Shown here: positions 43,891-52,395 of the stretch, in pieces
Layout of the letters: every line of letters begins with the position of its first letter
Position numbering within the stretch: the stretch's first letter is position 1
DNA from: Mycolicibacterium phlei
GTDB taxonomy: Bacteria > Actinomycetota > Actinomycetes > Mycobacteriales > Mycobacteriaceae
Assembly (NCBI RefSeq): GCF_001583415.1
Contig: NZ_CP014475.1
Location: 2,170,001-2,234,000, forward strand
Direction: 5' to 3'
DNA: 64,000 nt
The notes under the pieces: generated by a model
The model's database searches: none
What the model saw: the letters and a program-made list of their open reading frames with translations, nothing else
Told to the model about the DNA's origin: nothing
Translations under genes and position numbers: made by a program

Positions 43891-44551
43891 TCACATGCGG
43901 CCGTGGCGGGCGCGCACGAAGCTGTACGCCCCGAAGGCGGCGATCCCGGCCGCGGCGAAAAGCAGCAGAATCCTGCCGAAGGGGGCCTGACCGAGGGTCT
44001 TGACCGCGGCGTCGAGCCCGGTGGCCTTGGCGGGGTCGGCCTGCAGGGTGGCGACGATGACCAGCACACCCGCGCCGGCCAGTGCCAGACCCTTGGCCGT
44101 GTATCCGACGACGCCGAGCGCGGTGATTGCAGTGCCGTGTTCAGTGTGGGGGCCGACGCGCAGGTCCTTGAAGAACCGCTGGGTGACGCCCTTGTAGACG
44201 TGGTAGCCGCCCACGCCGATCACCCCGAGCCCGACCGCGATCAGCACCGCCTTGCCCCAGCCGGAGGACATCATCTGGGCGCTGAGCCCGGCGTTCTGCT
44301 CACTGCTCTGCTGACCGCTGCCGGTGGCGTAGCGCACCGCCGACAGTGCGATCGAGAAGTTGACGAGCGCCAGGGCGATCGACTTGCCGCGTTTCCAGGC
44401 CGGGGTGTCGTCGCGGTGGGTACCGGCGCCCTCGCCGGGCTTGGCGCCGACGATCGCCTCGGCGACGCGCCACAGCCCGAGCGCGGCCAGTCCGACCGCG
44501 ACCGCCCACAGCAGGATCGCTCCGCCGGTCTGTTGGCCGAGTGTGGCTAGC
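43891..44551 (-). pseudogene. DUF1206 membrane protein, C-terminal fragment (split by IS481 element)
   Basis: The reverse frame from the IS edge reads TLGQQTGGAILLWAVAVGLA, then the DUF1206 repeats (GLWRVAEAIVG, ALALVNFSIALSAVRY, GYHVYKGVTQRFFKDL, GYTAKGLALAGAGVLVIVATLQ, FGRILLLFAAAGIAAFGAYS) to a stop at 43891. It carries five of the usual six helices. With the N-terminal fragment at 45629-45831 and removal of one GCTAGC copy it restores a 285-residue protein in frame. An internal ATG at 44337 could give a 148-residue product, but the gene is most likely inactive. The function of DUF1206 is unknown. Confidence 0.88.
44546..44551. repeat. Target-site duplication GCTAGC, left copy
   Basis: GCTAGC borders the left edge of the IS element and is repeated at 45629-45634. 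It fits NCTAGN, the 6-bp target reported for IS481 in Bordetella. Confidence 0.85.
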
Positions 44552-45524
44552 TGTTCTTCACGGGTAGGTTGTGAACGCGTAGGCGGTCAATCGGCGTCTT
44601 GCTCTTGATGCCGGTGTGGGGTCTGTGGTGATTGTAGTGATGCAGCCAGCTCTGGTAGGTCGCTGCGCGGGCTTCATCGGAGCAGTAGGTCTGGGCGTAG
44701 GCCCATTCCTGGTTGAGGGTGCGGTTGAATCGCTCGACCTTGCCGTTGGTTTGCGGGCGGTAGGGGCGGGTCTTCTTGTGGGCGATGCCAGCTCCCAGGG
44801 TCTGGGCGAACAGCTTTGACCGGTAACACGATCCGTTGTCGGTGAGCACCCTTTTGACCTCGATGCCATGCGCGTTGAAGAACGCTTTGGCGCGGACCCA
44901 AAACGCTGCCGCGGTCTCTTTGCGTTCATCGGCGAGGATCTCTGAGTAGGCCAGCCGAGAGTGGTCATCGACCGCGTGGTGCAGATAGGCGTAACCGCGG
45001 CCCTGCTTTTTGTTGTTGCGGTTACCGACCGTGCGCCCCAGCATGCGATGCCCACCCCCGTCGGGGATACGGCCGAGTTTTTTGATGTCGACATGGATCA
45101 GATCCCCCGGCGCGGGGTGTTCATACCGATGTGCCCTGGTTCGGCGCACCGGCAGGCCGCTGGCCTGGTCCAGATCCCGCAGCAGCGGCATCTGGTAGCG
45201 GCGCAGCACCGCCTCCACCGTCGAGCGTGGCAGGTGCAGGTAAGCGGCGATGCGGTGCGGACCCCAGCGGCGTGTGAAACGCACCTTAATGATCCGGCGT
45301 TCCCGACGCCGGTCGGTCCGCCGTGGACTGCGATGCGGTCGACTGGACTTGTCGTTCATCGCCTCAGGGCCGCCGGCACGGTAGCGGTCGGCCCACTTCT
45401 TGGCTGTGGCAGGCGAGCACTGGAATCGGTCTGCGGCCCGGGCGTAGGTCCATCCGTCATCGACGACACAACGCGCCAGCCGCAACCGGCCCTTCGGAGT
45501 CAAACAGGCATTAGCGTGGACCAT
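44547..45524 (-). CDS. IS481-family transposase
   Basis: A 325-residue transposase from the ATG at 45524. N-terminal HTH (residues about 8-55: RLRLARCVVDDGWTYARAAD, CSPATAKKWADRYR), a second HTH-like segment, then an rve-type DDE domain: first Asp in DLIHVDIKKLGRIP, second in VLTDNGSCYRS, Glu in NGKVERFNRTLNQEW. The end HHYNHHRPHTGIKSKTPIDR is typical of the family. The final TAG is not inside the element: it is supplied by the GCTAGC target duplication. The frame is intact, so the element may still be active. Confidence 0.94.
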   Translation of the reverse strand: MVHANACLTPKGRLRLARCVVDDGWTYARAADRFQCSPATAKKWADRYRAGGPEAMNDKSSRPHRSPRRTDRRRERRIIKVRFTRRWGPHRIAAYLHLPRSTVEAVLRRYQMPLLRDLDQASGLPVRRTRAHRYEHPAPGDLIHVDIKKLGRIPDGGGHRMLGRTVGNRNNKKQGRGYAYLHHAVDDHSRLAYSEILADERKETAAAFWVRAKAFFNAHGIEVKRVLTDNGSCYRSKLFAQTLGAGIAHKKTRPYRPQTNGKVERFNRTLNQEWAYAQTYCSDEARAATYQSWLHHYNHHRPHTGIKSKTPIDRLRVHNLPVKNS

Positions 45525-45628
45525 GAGGACCTCTCGGTGATCGATGTGCGTGTGGTAACCACACCGATACCGGAGGTCCTCACCTGTTAGCACTCACCAC
45601 GCCGTTCACAACCTGTCAAGGAGCTACA
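44552..45628 (-). mobile_element. IS481-family insertion sequence, 1077 bp, complete
   Basis: Edges are set by the GCTAGC duplications. The ends are imperfect inverted repeats: read inward both start with TGT, then 11 differing bases, then AGGTTGTGAAC (left end 44552-44576; right end 45604-45628). The single transposase gene fills most of the element. It interrupts a DUF1206 gene with no loss of target DNA. Confidence 0.9.
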
Positions 45629-45634
45629 GCTAGC
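45629..45634. repeat. Target-site duplication GCTAGC, right copy
   Basis: The second copy of the 6-bp duplication made by the IS481-type insertion. It lies at the end of the N-terminal DUF1206 fragment, in the codons for Ala-Leu-Ala. Confidence 0.85.
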
Positions 45635-45831
45635 GCACCCGACTGGTCGGCCCCTGACTGGCCGGAACCTGATTGACCGGCACTACCGGACCCGAGCGCG
45701 ATGCGCACGATCAGGTAGCCGATCAGCAGGTGCAGCACACCGCTGACCGCGAACCCGGCGCGGGCGGTGTACTCGAAGGCATCGCTGTCGGTCGCGCGGT
45801 CGGCGACCCCGGTCAGGGACTTCTCGGTCAT
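45629..45831 (-). pseudogene. DUF1206 membrane protein, N-terminal fragment
   Basis: From the ATG at 45831: MTEKSLTGVADRATDSDAFE, then the first helix (GFAVSGVLHLLIGYLIVRIA) and a Ser/Gly/Gln-rich linker, reaching the insertion point after about 67 codons. Reading on into the IS gives AVAP and a stop at 45616. The reverse-strand reading across the junction, with one GCTAGC removed, continues ALATLGQQTGG in frame with the C-terminal fragment. Confidence 0.88.
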
Positions 45832-45958
45832 GCCGGCGGATACCCGGATTTTGACGGTGACGAAACCCCTGGGGATCACCCTGGGGATGAAGCCGCGGTT
45901 GGGGACAACACCCGGCCGGCGCGGCTGCGTTGTCGGTCGCCGCGCCCACCGTCGGGGC

Positions 45959-46327
45959 ATGACATCGTGGACCCGCGCCGAGATCGGCGCCCTGGGAGAG
46001 CAACTCGCTGTCGAGCACCTGCAGGCGCAGGGGCTGCGGGTGGTGGCGCGCAACTGGCGCTGCCGGTACGGCGAACTCGACATCATCGCCGCCGACGACG
46101 CGCGCCGCGCCGTGGTGTTCGTGGAGGTGAAGACCCGCACCAGCGACCGGTTCGGTGGGGTGGAGGAGGCGGTCACCCCGCAGAAGGTGCGGCGGCTGCG
46201 CCGGCTGGCCGGGCTGTGGCTGGCGAGCCAGGACACCCGCTGGGACGCGGTGCGCATCGACGTCGTCGGCGTGCGGATCGGCAGGCAGAAGACGCCCGAG
46301 ATCATCCACCTGCGCGCGGTCGGATGA
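45959..46327 (+). CDS. YraN-family predicted endonuclease (UPF0102)
   Basis: A 122-residue protein from the ATG at 45959 with the nuclease-like core LGEQLAVEHLQAQGLRVVAR, GELDIIAADD and VVFVEVKTRTSDRFGG (the acidic and Lys residues of a restriction-endonuclease-like fold). The family (Rv2898c) is widespread and often sits beside dprA and yifB, as here. It may have a role in DNA uptake or repair; the precise job is unknown. A direct repeat (CGCGGTTGGGGA) occurs on both sides, near 45894 and 46377. Confidence 0.9.
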   Translation: MTSWTRAEIGALGEQLAVEHLQAQGLRVVARNWRCRYGELDIIAADDARRAVVFVEVKTRTSDRFGGVEEAVTPQKVRRLRRLAGLWLASQDTRWDAVRIDVVGVRIGRQKTPEIIHLRAVG

Positions 46328-46478
46328 ACCTCCGGATGAGCCGTCGGATGAACCCAGGTGCGCCTGTGGATGAAATCGCGGTTGGGGATGAACCGCCGCT
46401 TGCGGCCGGGCGCTGTCGGCGGGTGCGGTCACCGTGGCTGACATGACCAACGGTGTGGCCCAGCGGGGGGTGAGGTAG

Positions 46479-47990
46479 GTGGCGTTGGGGCGGGCGTACT
46501 CGGTGGCGGTGCGCGCACTCGACGGGCTGATCGTCGAGATCGAGGCGCACATCGAGGGCGGGCTGCCCGGGGTGCATCTGGTCGGCCTGCCCGACGCGGC
46601 GCTCAAGGAGTCCCGCGACCGGGTGCGCGCGGCGATCACCAACGGCGGCAGGGACGACTGGCCCAAGACCCGGCTCACGCTCGCGCTGTCGCCGGCGACG
46701 CTGCCGAAGGTCGGGTCCGTGTACGACTTGGCCCTCGCGATGTCGGTGCTCTCGGCGGCCGCCGACAAACGCTGGCCGCGGCTGGAGAACACCGTGCTGC
46801 TGGGCGAGCTGGCGCTCGACGGACGTGTCCGCCCGGTCAACGGCATCCTGCCCGCGGTGGCGGCCGCCAAGCGGGAGGGCTGGTCCACGGTGGTGGTGCC
46901 GGCCGAGAACCTGGCCGAGGCCAGCCTGATCGACGGTATCGACGTGTGGGGCGTGCGCACGCTGAACCAGTTGCGCGCGTGGATCAGGGGGAAGGGCGGG
47001 CTGGAGCCGCGCGTCGAGTCCGCCCCCTCGGCGCCGGAGCAGATCCCGGACCTCGCCGACGTCGTCGGGCAGAGCCAGGCCCGCTTCGCCGTCGAGGTGG
47101 CCGCCGCCGGTGGCCACCACCTTATGCTGACGGGGCCGCCGGGTATCGGGAAAACGATGCTGGCGCAGAGGCTTCCGGGACTGCTGCCGGCGCTGACGGA
47201 ACCCGAGGCGTTGGAGGTCACCGCGATCCACTCGGTGGCCGGGCTGCTGTCCGGGAGCACGCCGCTGATCACCCGGCCGCCGTTCGTCGCACCGCACTAC
47301 ACGGCCAGTCTCGCGTCGATGGTGGGCGGCGGGTCCGGGCTGGCGCGGCCGGGCGCGATCAGCCGGGCCCACCGCGGGGTGCTGTTCCTCGACGAGTGCG
47401 CCGAGATCGCGCCGCACGTCCTCGAGGCGCTGCGGACGCCCCTGGAGGAAGGGGAGATCCGTATCGCGCGGCGCGACGGGGTGGCGTGCTATCCGGCCCG
47501 GTTCCTGCTCGTGCTGGCGGCCAACCCGTGTCCGTGCGCGCGGCCGGACCCGCGTGACTGTGTGTGCACCGGCCAGGAGAAACGCCGGTATCTGGGCAAG
47601 TTGTCCGGTCCGCTGCTGGACCGCGTCGACCTGCACGTGCGGATGAACCCGCTGCGCGCCGGTGTCGCCACCGCTGAGGACGGTGAGTCGACGGCTGTTG
47701 TCCGCGAACGCGTGTTGGCCGCCCGCGCCGCCGCCGTCGAACGGTGGCGCCCGTACGGCATCCGCACCAACGCGGAGGTGAGCGGGTCGCTGCTGCGCCG
47801 CCGGTTCCGGCTGTCGCCGAATGTGACCAGGCCGCTGGACGACGCGGTCGACCGCGGCACGATCAGCGTCCGCGGCATGGACCGCACCCTGCGTGTCGCG
47901 TGGACGCTGGCCGATCTGGCCGGGCGCACCACGCCGCTGCGCGAAGACGTCACCACCGCACTGAGTTTCCGGCAGGGAGGGCAGCGATGA
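46479..47990 (+). CDS. YifB-family Mg-chelatase-like AAA+ ATPase
   Basis: A 503-residue protein: N-terminal ChlI/Lon-protease-like domain (about residues 15-135, IEAHIEGGLPGVHLVGLPDA), AAA+ core with Walker A LTGPPGIGKTMLAQRLPG (about 218-235) and Walker B RGVLFLDECAEI, a Cys cluster (NPCPCARPDPRDCVCTG) and a Mg_chelatase C-terminal part. The family is also called ComM, a helicase that helps branch migration during natural transformation in Gram-negatives. GTG start. Its stop overlaps the dprA start by four bases, in keeping with a shared role in DNA processing. Confidence 0.93.
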   Translation: MALGRAYSVAVRALDGLIVEIEAHIEGGLPGVHLVGLPDAALKESRDRVRAAITNGGRDDWPKTRLTLALSPATLPKVGSVYDLALAMSVLSAAADKRWPRLENTVLLGELALDGRVRPVNGILPAVAAAKREGWSTVVVPAENLAEASLIDGIDVWGVRTLNQLRAWIRGKGGLEPRVESAPSAPEQIPDLADVVGQSQARFAVEVAAAGGHHLMLTGPPGIGKTMLAQRLPGLLPALTEPEALEVTAIHSVAGLLSGSTPLITRPPFVAPHYTASLASMVGGGSGLARPGAISRAHRGVLFLDECAEIAPHVLEALRTPLEEGEIRIARRDGVACYPARFLLVLAANPCPCARPDPRDCVCTGQEKRRYLGKLSGPLLDRVDLHVRMNPLRAGVATAEDGESTAVVRERVLAARAAAVERWRPYGIRTNAEVSGSLLRRRFRLSPNVTRPLDDAVDRGTISVRGMDRTLRVAWTLADLAGRTTPLREDVTTALSFRQGGQR

Positions 47991-49111
47991 CCGATGATGA
48001 GGCCACGGCGTGGGCGTATCTGTCGCGGGTGGTCGAACCCCCGTGTCCGGCACTGACCGCGCTGGTGTCGCGGGTGGGCGCGGTCGAGGCCGCCGAACGG
48101 GTCCGCCGTGGGGAGGCGGGCGACGAGGTCAACCGACAGGCCGAGGCGCGTCGTGACATCGATTGCGCGGCCGCAGATCTCGATGTCCTGGACCGGCTGG
48201 GCGGGCGGCTGGTCACCATCGAGGACGACGAGTGGCCGCTGCTGGCCTTCGCCGGGTTCGGCGGTGCGCCCGAGCGGCTGGGGCCGCAGGCGCATCCGCC
48301 GCTGGTGTTGTGGGCGCTCGGGCCTGCGGCGCTCGACGAGATCGCCTACCGCGCCGCGGCGCTGGTCGGAACCCGGGCGGCCACCTCCTACGGGGAGTTC
48401 GTCGCGGCCGATCTGGCGACCGGTCTGGCCGCGCATGAGGTCGCCGTCGTCTCCGGTGGCGCGTACGGCATCGACGGGGCGGCGCACCGGGCGGTGCTGG
48501 CCGCCGAGGAGGTGACCGTGGCGGTGCTGGCGTGCGGCCTCGACGTGCCGTATCCGGCTGGGCACGCGGGGCTGCTGCGGCGCATCGCCGAGCGCGGCCT
48601 GGTGCTCAGCGAGTACCCGCCGGGTATCCGGCCGGCGCGGCACCGCTTCCTGACGCGTAACCGGCTGGTGGCCGCGCTGGCGGGGGTGACGGTGGTGGTG
48701 GAGGCGGGTGCCCGCAGCGGAGCGGCTAACACCGCGGCGTGGGCGCGGGCGCTGGGCAGGCCGGTGTGTGCGGTGCCGGGACCGATCACCTCGGCGGCAT
48801 CGGTGGGCTGCCACGCGCTGCTGCGCGGTGGTGCGCACATCGTCACGCGGGCCGAGGAGGTCGTCGAATACGCCGGTCGTATCGGCGAACTGGCCTCCGA
48901 GCAGGAGCGGCCCTCCTCGCCGCTGGACGTGCTCAGCGACACCGAGAAGCGGGTGTACGAGGCGCTGCCCGGCCGTGGTGGGCGCACCGCGGAGGAGGTG
49001 GCGGTGGCTTCGGGACTGCCGGTTCGTCAGGTGCTCGGACCGCTGGCCGGCCTGGAGGCCCAGGGGTTGGTGGTGAACCGCGACGGGCGGTGGAAGCTGG
49101 CGCGCGGATGA
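47987..49111 (+). CDS. dprA: DNA-processing protein DprA
   Basis: A 374-residue DprA (Rv2896c-type) from the ATG at 47987. It has an N-terminal helical part, the DprA Rossmann domain (about residues 85-300: ALVGTRAATSYGEFVAADLA, VSGGAYGIDGAAHRAVLAAE, VAVLACGLDVPYPAGH, RNRLVAALAGVTVVVEAGAR, SGAANTAAWARALGRPVCAV PG) and a winged-helix C-terminus. DprA loads RecA on single-stranded DNA in naturally transformable bacteria; its job in mycobacteria is less clear. Coupled with yifB. Confidence 0.94.
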   Translation: MTDDEATAWAYLSRVVEPPCPALTALVSRVGAVEAAERVRRGEAGDEVNRQAEARRDIDCAAADLDVLDRLGGRLVTIEDDEWPLLAFAGFGGAPERLGPQAHPPLVLWALGPAALDEIAYRAAALVGTRAATSYGEFVAADLATGLAAHEVAVVSGGAYGIDGAAHRAVLAAEEVTVAVLACGLDVPYPAGHAGLLRRIAERGLVLSEYPPGIRPARHRFLTRNRLVAALAGVTVVVEAGARSGAANTAAWARALGRPVCAVPGPITSAASVGCHALLRGGAHIVTRAEEVVEYAGRIGELASEQERPSSPLDVLSDTEKRVYEALPGRGGRTAEEVAVASGLPVRQVLGPLAGLEAQGLVVNRDGRWKLARG

Positions 49112-49126
49112 CGTCGCGGACGGCCG

Positions 49127-49663
49127 TCACCGGTGTGCGGCGTGTGCCAGCACCTCGTCCACGGACCACTGGTCGTCGGCGTGACGGCCGTACCTGGCCG
49201 CGAGCACCGTGCCGTCCGGTGTGATCAGGAAATCGGCGGGAAGCCCGAGCCGTCCGCCCGGCTGCCGTACCGGCGGGGCGCGGAACCGGCCCAGCGAGGT
49301 CAGCGCGATACCGCGGATGATCGCGGACCAGCTGCGCGGGTCCAGCAGGGCGCGGGCACCGGACTCGACGCCGAAGCGGCGGTAGATGACCTTGTCCGGG
49401 TCGGCGACGGTCGCGAACGGCAGATCGGCGGTGTGCTCGACGAGTTCGTCGGCAGGGGAGTGGAAGAACACCACCTCGCGGATGCCGGCACGGTCGATCT
49501 CGTCGTGGCGGTTGACGAACGTCCGCAGATGCAGATTGCAGATCGGGCAGCCGGCGAACCGGCGGAACTGCAGGTGTACCAGCCGCTCAGGATCGGGCAC
49601 GGGTACGAGTTTGCCGGTGACAGCGTGGAATTCGGTTCTGTCGATGGTGGTGGGCGGGTGCAT
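49127..49663 (-). CDS. Peroxiredoxin-like (thioredoxin-fold) protein
   Basis: A 178-residue protein of the AhpC/TSA-like group with the redox motif RFAGCPICNLHLR (Cys39 and Cys42) and thioredoxin-fold blocks (VVFFHSPADELVEHTADLPF, LGLPADFLITPDGTVLAARY). It probably reduces a peroxide or acts as a thiol-disulfide enzyme in the cytoplasm. It is transcribed away from a TetR gene; the shared gap carries two palindromes that are good operator candidates, so it is likely the regulated target of that TetR. Confidence 0.85.
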   Translation of the reverse strand: MHPPTTIDRTEFHAVTGKLVPVPDPERLVHLQFRRFAGCPICNLHLRTFVNRHDEIDRAGIREVVFFHSPADELVEHTADLPFATVADPDKVIYRRFGVESGARALLDPRSWSAIIRGIALTSLGRFRAPPVRQPGGRLGLPADFLITPDGTVLAARYGRHADDQWSVDEVLAHAAHR

Positions 49664-49681
49664 GGCGGCTCCAGGAGATCG

Positions 49682-49702
49682 TTAGCGTGCGCTGTACGCT
49701 AA
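49682..49702. promoter_or_regulatory. Palindromic operator candidate 1 (TetR/peroxiredoxin gap)
   Basis: TTAGCGT, seven bases, ACGCTAA: perfect 7-bp arms in a 21-bp site. It lies 19 bp upstream of the peroxiredoxin-like start. Confidence 0.6.
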
Positions 49703-49715
49703 CGGCCACGCTATG

Positions 49716-49730
49716 GCGTACGGTGTACGC
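49716..49730. promoter_or_regulatory. Palindromic operator candidate 2 (TetR/peroxiredoxin gap)
   Basis: GCGTAC, GGT, GTACGC: perfect 6-bp arms, 11 bp before the TetR start. The half-site GTACGC(T) is shared with candidate 1, so one protein may bind both. Confidence 0.6.
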
Positions 49731-49741
49731 TGTCAACCGTC

Positions 49742-50350
49742 ATGCCACGCCAACGCTCGCTGACCCACCGGCAGATCGCCGCGGCCGCCCTCGAGGTCGT
49801 CGACACCGACGGCCTGACCGCGCTGTCGATGCGCACGGTCGCGCGCCGCCTGGGCATCGGCACGATGTCGCTGTACCGCTATGTCGCCGACCGCGACGAA
49901 CTCGAGGCGATGGTCGTCGACCTCGTCCTCGACAAGATCGACCTGCGCATGCCGGGCGGGTCCGCGCGGCACCGCATCTCGGTGCTGGCCGACCGGGTGC
50001 GTGACGCCACCGCGCAGCACCCCGCCGTCACGCCTCTGGTGCTCGCCCACCGGCACCGCGCACCCGCCGCGATGCGGTGGGGCGAGACGGTGCTGCGGGT
50101 GCTCGCCGACGCCGGCTACACCGGCAAGCGGCGGGTGTACGCGTTCCGCACGCTGCTGGCCTACGTCTTCGGCGCACTCGAGGTCGACCACTACAGCCCG
50201 TTGTCCGGTCCGGGTACGCGCGCGCTCGCCGACCTGCCCGCCGACGAGTTCCCACTGCTGTCGCAGACCGCGGGGGCGGCCCGCGCGGTCAGCGCCGCCG
50301 ACGAGTTCCGGCGCGGCCTGCAGATCGTGCTGCGCGGTCTCGAACTGTAA
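49742..50350 (+). CDS. TetR-family transcriptional regulator
   Basis: A 202-residue TetR protein: HTH at about residues 8-55 (LTHRQIAAAALEVVDTDGLT, SMRTVARRLGIGTMSLYRYV) and a TetR_C-type ligand domain. Divergent from the peroxiredoxin-like gene with two palindromes between the starts, the usual layout for autoregulation and control of the neighbour. The ligand is unknown. Confidence 0.92.
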   Translation: MPRQRSLTHRQIAAAALEVVDTDGLTALSMRTVARRLGIGTMSLYRYVADRDELEAMVVDLVLDKIDLRMPGGSARHRISVLADRVRDATAQHPAVTPLVLAHRHRAPAAMRWGETVLRVLADAGYTGKRRVYAFRTLLAYVFGALEVDHYSPLSGPGTRALADLPADEFPLLSQTAGAARAVSAADEFRRGLQIVLRGLEL

Positions 50351-50404
50351 CCCCAGCGTTTGCTGGCTGTGAGGTTGCTGAACGCTCTCCGGTAGGTTGG
50401 CGCC

Positions 50405-51448
50405 ATGCGCAGGCCGTTGAGCAGGGTGATCGCCGGGTTCGCCGTCGTGGGGTGGCTGGTCGCGGCGACGCTGACCGCTGCGCCGGCCGTAGCCCGCGCC
50501 GAGGTCGTCGCACCCGCCGACGGGTACGGGTTCAGCGTCGGCGCCCCCATGACGTGGATGAGCTGGGACGAGGCCGAGGGGGAGCTCGACGTGATGGCCC
50601 GCACCGGGGCGTCGTGGCTGCGGGTGTTCATCGACTGGAGCCGCGTCGAACCCATGCCCGGCGCCTACAACTGGGGCTACGTCGATCACTGGATCAACGG
50701 CGCCCTCGACCGCGGCATCCGGGTGCTCGGCCTCATCGGCTACAGCCCCGACTGGGCGCGCGCCCCCGGCGTCTACTTCACCGGCCCGCCAACCGATCCC
50801 GAGGTGTTCGCCAGTTTCGTCAAGACCGTCGTCAAGCGCTACGGCGACCGCGTCAGCAACTGGGAGATCTGGAACGAACCGAACCTGCCGCTGTTCTGGG
50901 GCTACCTGGGCGACCGTGCCAAGGGCTACACCGAACTGCTCAAGGCCGCCTACCCCGCGGTCAAGGAGGTGCAGCCGCACAGCACCGTCATCGCCGGCGG
51001 TCTGAGCCCCGCCTTCGCGCCGGATGCGCCGCCCACGTTCGTCGCCGAGATGTATGAACGCGGCGCCAAGGGGTACTTCGACGCCATGGCCATGCACCCG
51101 TACGTCTTCCCGCACGGGCTGCAGGCCGACACCCTCAACGGCTGGTCCGACGTCGAACGGGTGCGCGCACTGATGGTCGCCAACGGCGACGGCGACAAGA
51201 AGATCTGGATGACGGAGATGGGTGCACCGACCAGCGCGCCGTCCGCGGAGGGTGTCAGCGAGCAGGAGCAGGCCAAACAGATCGTCGACGGGCTGCGCAA
51301 GGCCGCGCAGACCCCCTACAGCGGGCCGGCGTTCATCTTCTGCATCCGCGACACCGACTCCGCTGACCGCGACGACCGCGAGGCCAACTTCGGGATCGTC
51401 AAGACCGACTGGACCCCGAAGGTCGCGGCCTCGGTGCTCGCGAGGTAA
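50405..51448 (+). CDS. Secreted glycoside hydrolase (cellulase/GH39-like TIM barrel)
   Basis: A 347-residue exported protein: residues 1-33 form a signal peptide (FAVVGWLVAATLTAAPAVAR). The mature part is a clan-A TIM barrel: WLRVFIDWSRVEPMPGAYNW, acid/base Glu in VSNWEIWNEPNLP (about residue 160), nucleophile Glu in IWMTEMGAPTS (about 263). Similar folds include GH5, GH39 and the PslG-type hydrolases. It probably cuts an extracellular or cell-wall polysaccharide. It stands alone between the TetR and viuB genes. Confidence 0.88.
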   Translation: MRRPLSRVIAGFAVVGWLVAATLTAAPAVARAEVVAPADGYGFSVGAPMTWMSWDEAEGELDVMARTGASWLRVFIDWSRVEPMPGAYNWGYVDHWINGALDRGIRVLGLIGYSPDWARAPGVYFTGPPTDPEVFASFVKTVVKRYGDRVSNWEIWNEPNLPLFWGYLGDRAKGYTELLKAAYPAVKEVQPHSTVIAGGLSPAFAPDAPPTFVAEMYERGAKGYFDAMAMHPYVFPHGLQADTLNGWSDVERVRALMVANGDGDKKIWMTEMGAPTSAPSAEGVSEQEQAKQIVDGLRKAAQTPYSGPAFIFCIRDTDSADRDDREANFGIVKTDWTPKVAASVLAR

Positions 51449-51524
51449 GAGACCGGGTCGGTCACCCCGCTCGTATAGTCGAAAGCCGGCCGGCGGACCG
51501 TCGGCCGAACGTCTGGAGGAACAC

Positions 51525-52379
51525 GTGGCAGGCCGTCCGATACACACCTTCGAGGTGGTCCGCAGCGAGCAGTTGACCCCGCACATGCTCCGGCTGGTGC
51601 TCGGCGGTCCCGGGTTCGACACGTTCACCCCCAACGAGTTCACCGACGCCTACGTCAAGCTCGTCATCGTCCACCCCGGGATCGACGTCGCGAGCCTGCC
51701 GCAGCCGCTGACCATCGACAGCTTCTCGGAGCTGCCGCAGGAGAAGCGGCCCACCGTGCGGACCTATACGGTGCGGCGCGCCGACCCGCAGCGCCGCGAG
51801 ATCTGCATCGACTTCGTCATCCACGGCGAGCACGGTGTCGCCGGCCCGTGGGCCGTCGCGGCCCAGCCCGGCCAGCCCGCCTACCTGATGGGACCCAGCG
51901 GCGCCTACGCACCCGACCCGGCCGCCGACTGGCACCTGATGGCCGGGGACGAGGCCGCCATCCCCGCGATCAGCGCCGCGCTGGAAGCGTTGCCCGACAA
52001 CGCGATCGGCCACGTCTTCATCGAGGTGGCCGGTCCCGAGGACGAGCTGGAGCTGACCAGGCCCGACGGCGTCGAACTGCACTGGATCTACCGCGGTGGC
52101 CGCGCCGACCTGGTGCCCGACGACCAGGCCGGTGACCACGCCCCGCTGATCGCGGCGGTCAAGGAGTGCCCGTGGCTGCCGGGCCAGGTGCAGGTGTTCA
52201 TCCACGGCGAGGCGCAGGCCGTGATGCACAACCTGCGGCCCTACATCCGCAAGGAACGCGGCGTCGACGCCAAGTGGGCGTCCTCGATCTCCGGATACTG
52301 GCGGCGCGGGCGCACCGAGGAGACGTTCCGGGAGTGGAAGCGTCAACTCAAGGAAGCCGAGGCCACCCAGGGCGACTGA
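51525..52379 (+). CDS. viuB: Siderophore-interacting protein (ViuB/SIP family)
   Basis: A 284-residue flavoprotein from the GTG at 51525, 5 bp after CTGGAGGA. N-terminal FAD-binding domain ([14 protein letters not shown], then [20 protein letters not shown] and [19 protein letters not shown]) and the SIP C-terminal part ([37 protein letters not shown]). These enzymes reduce ferric siderophores to release iron in the cytosol. It corresponds in position to viuB (Rv2895c). No IdeR box is evident just upstream. Confidence 0.93.
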   Translation: MAGRPIHTFEVVRSEQLTPHMLRLVLGGPGFDTFTPNEFTDAYVKLVIVHPGIDVASLPQPLTIDSFSELPQEKRPTVRTYTVRRADPQRREICIDFVIHGEHGVAGPWAVAAQPGQPAYLMGPSGAYAPDPAADWHLMAGDEAAIPAISAALEALPDNAIGHVFIEVAGPEDELELTRPDGVELHWIYRGGRADLVPDDQAGDHAPLIAAVKECPWLPGQVQVFIHGEAQAVMHNLRPYIRKERGVDAKWASSISGYWRRGRTEETFREWKRQLKEAEATQGD

Positions 52380-52395
52380 CTGGCAAGCTAACGCC

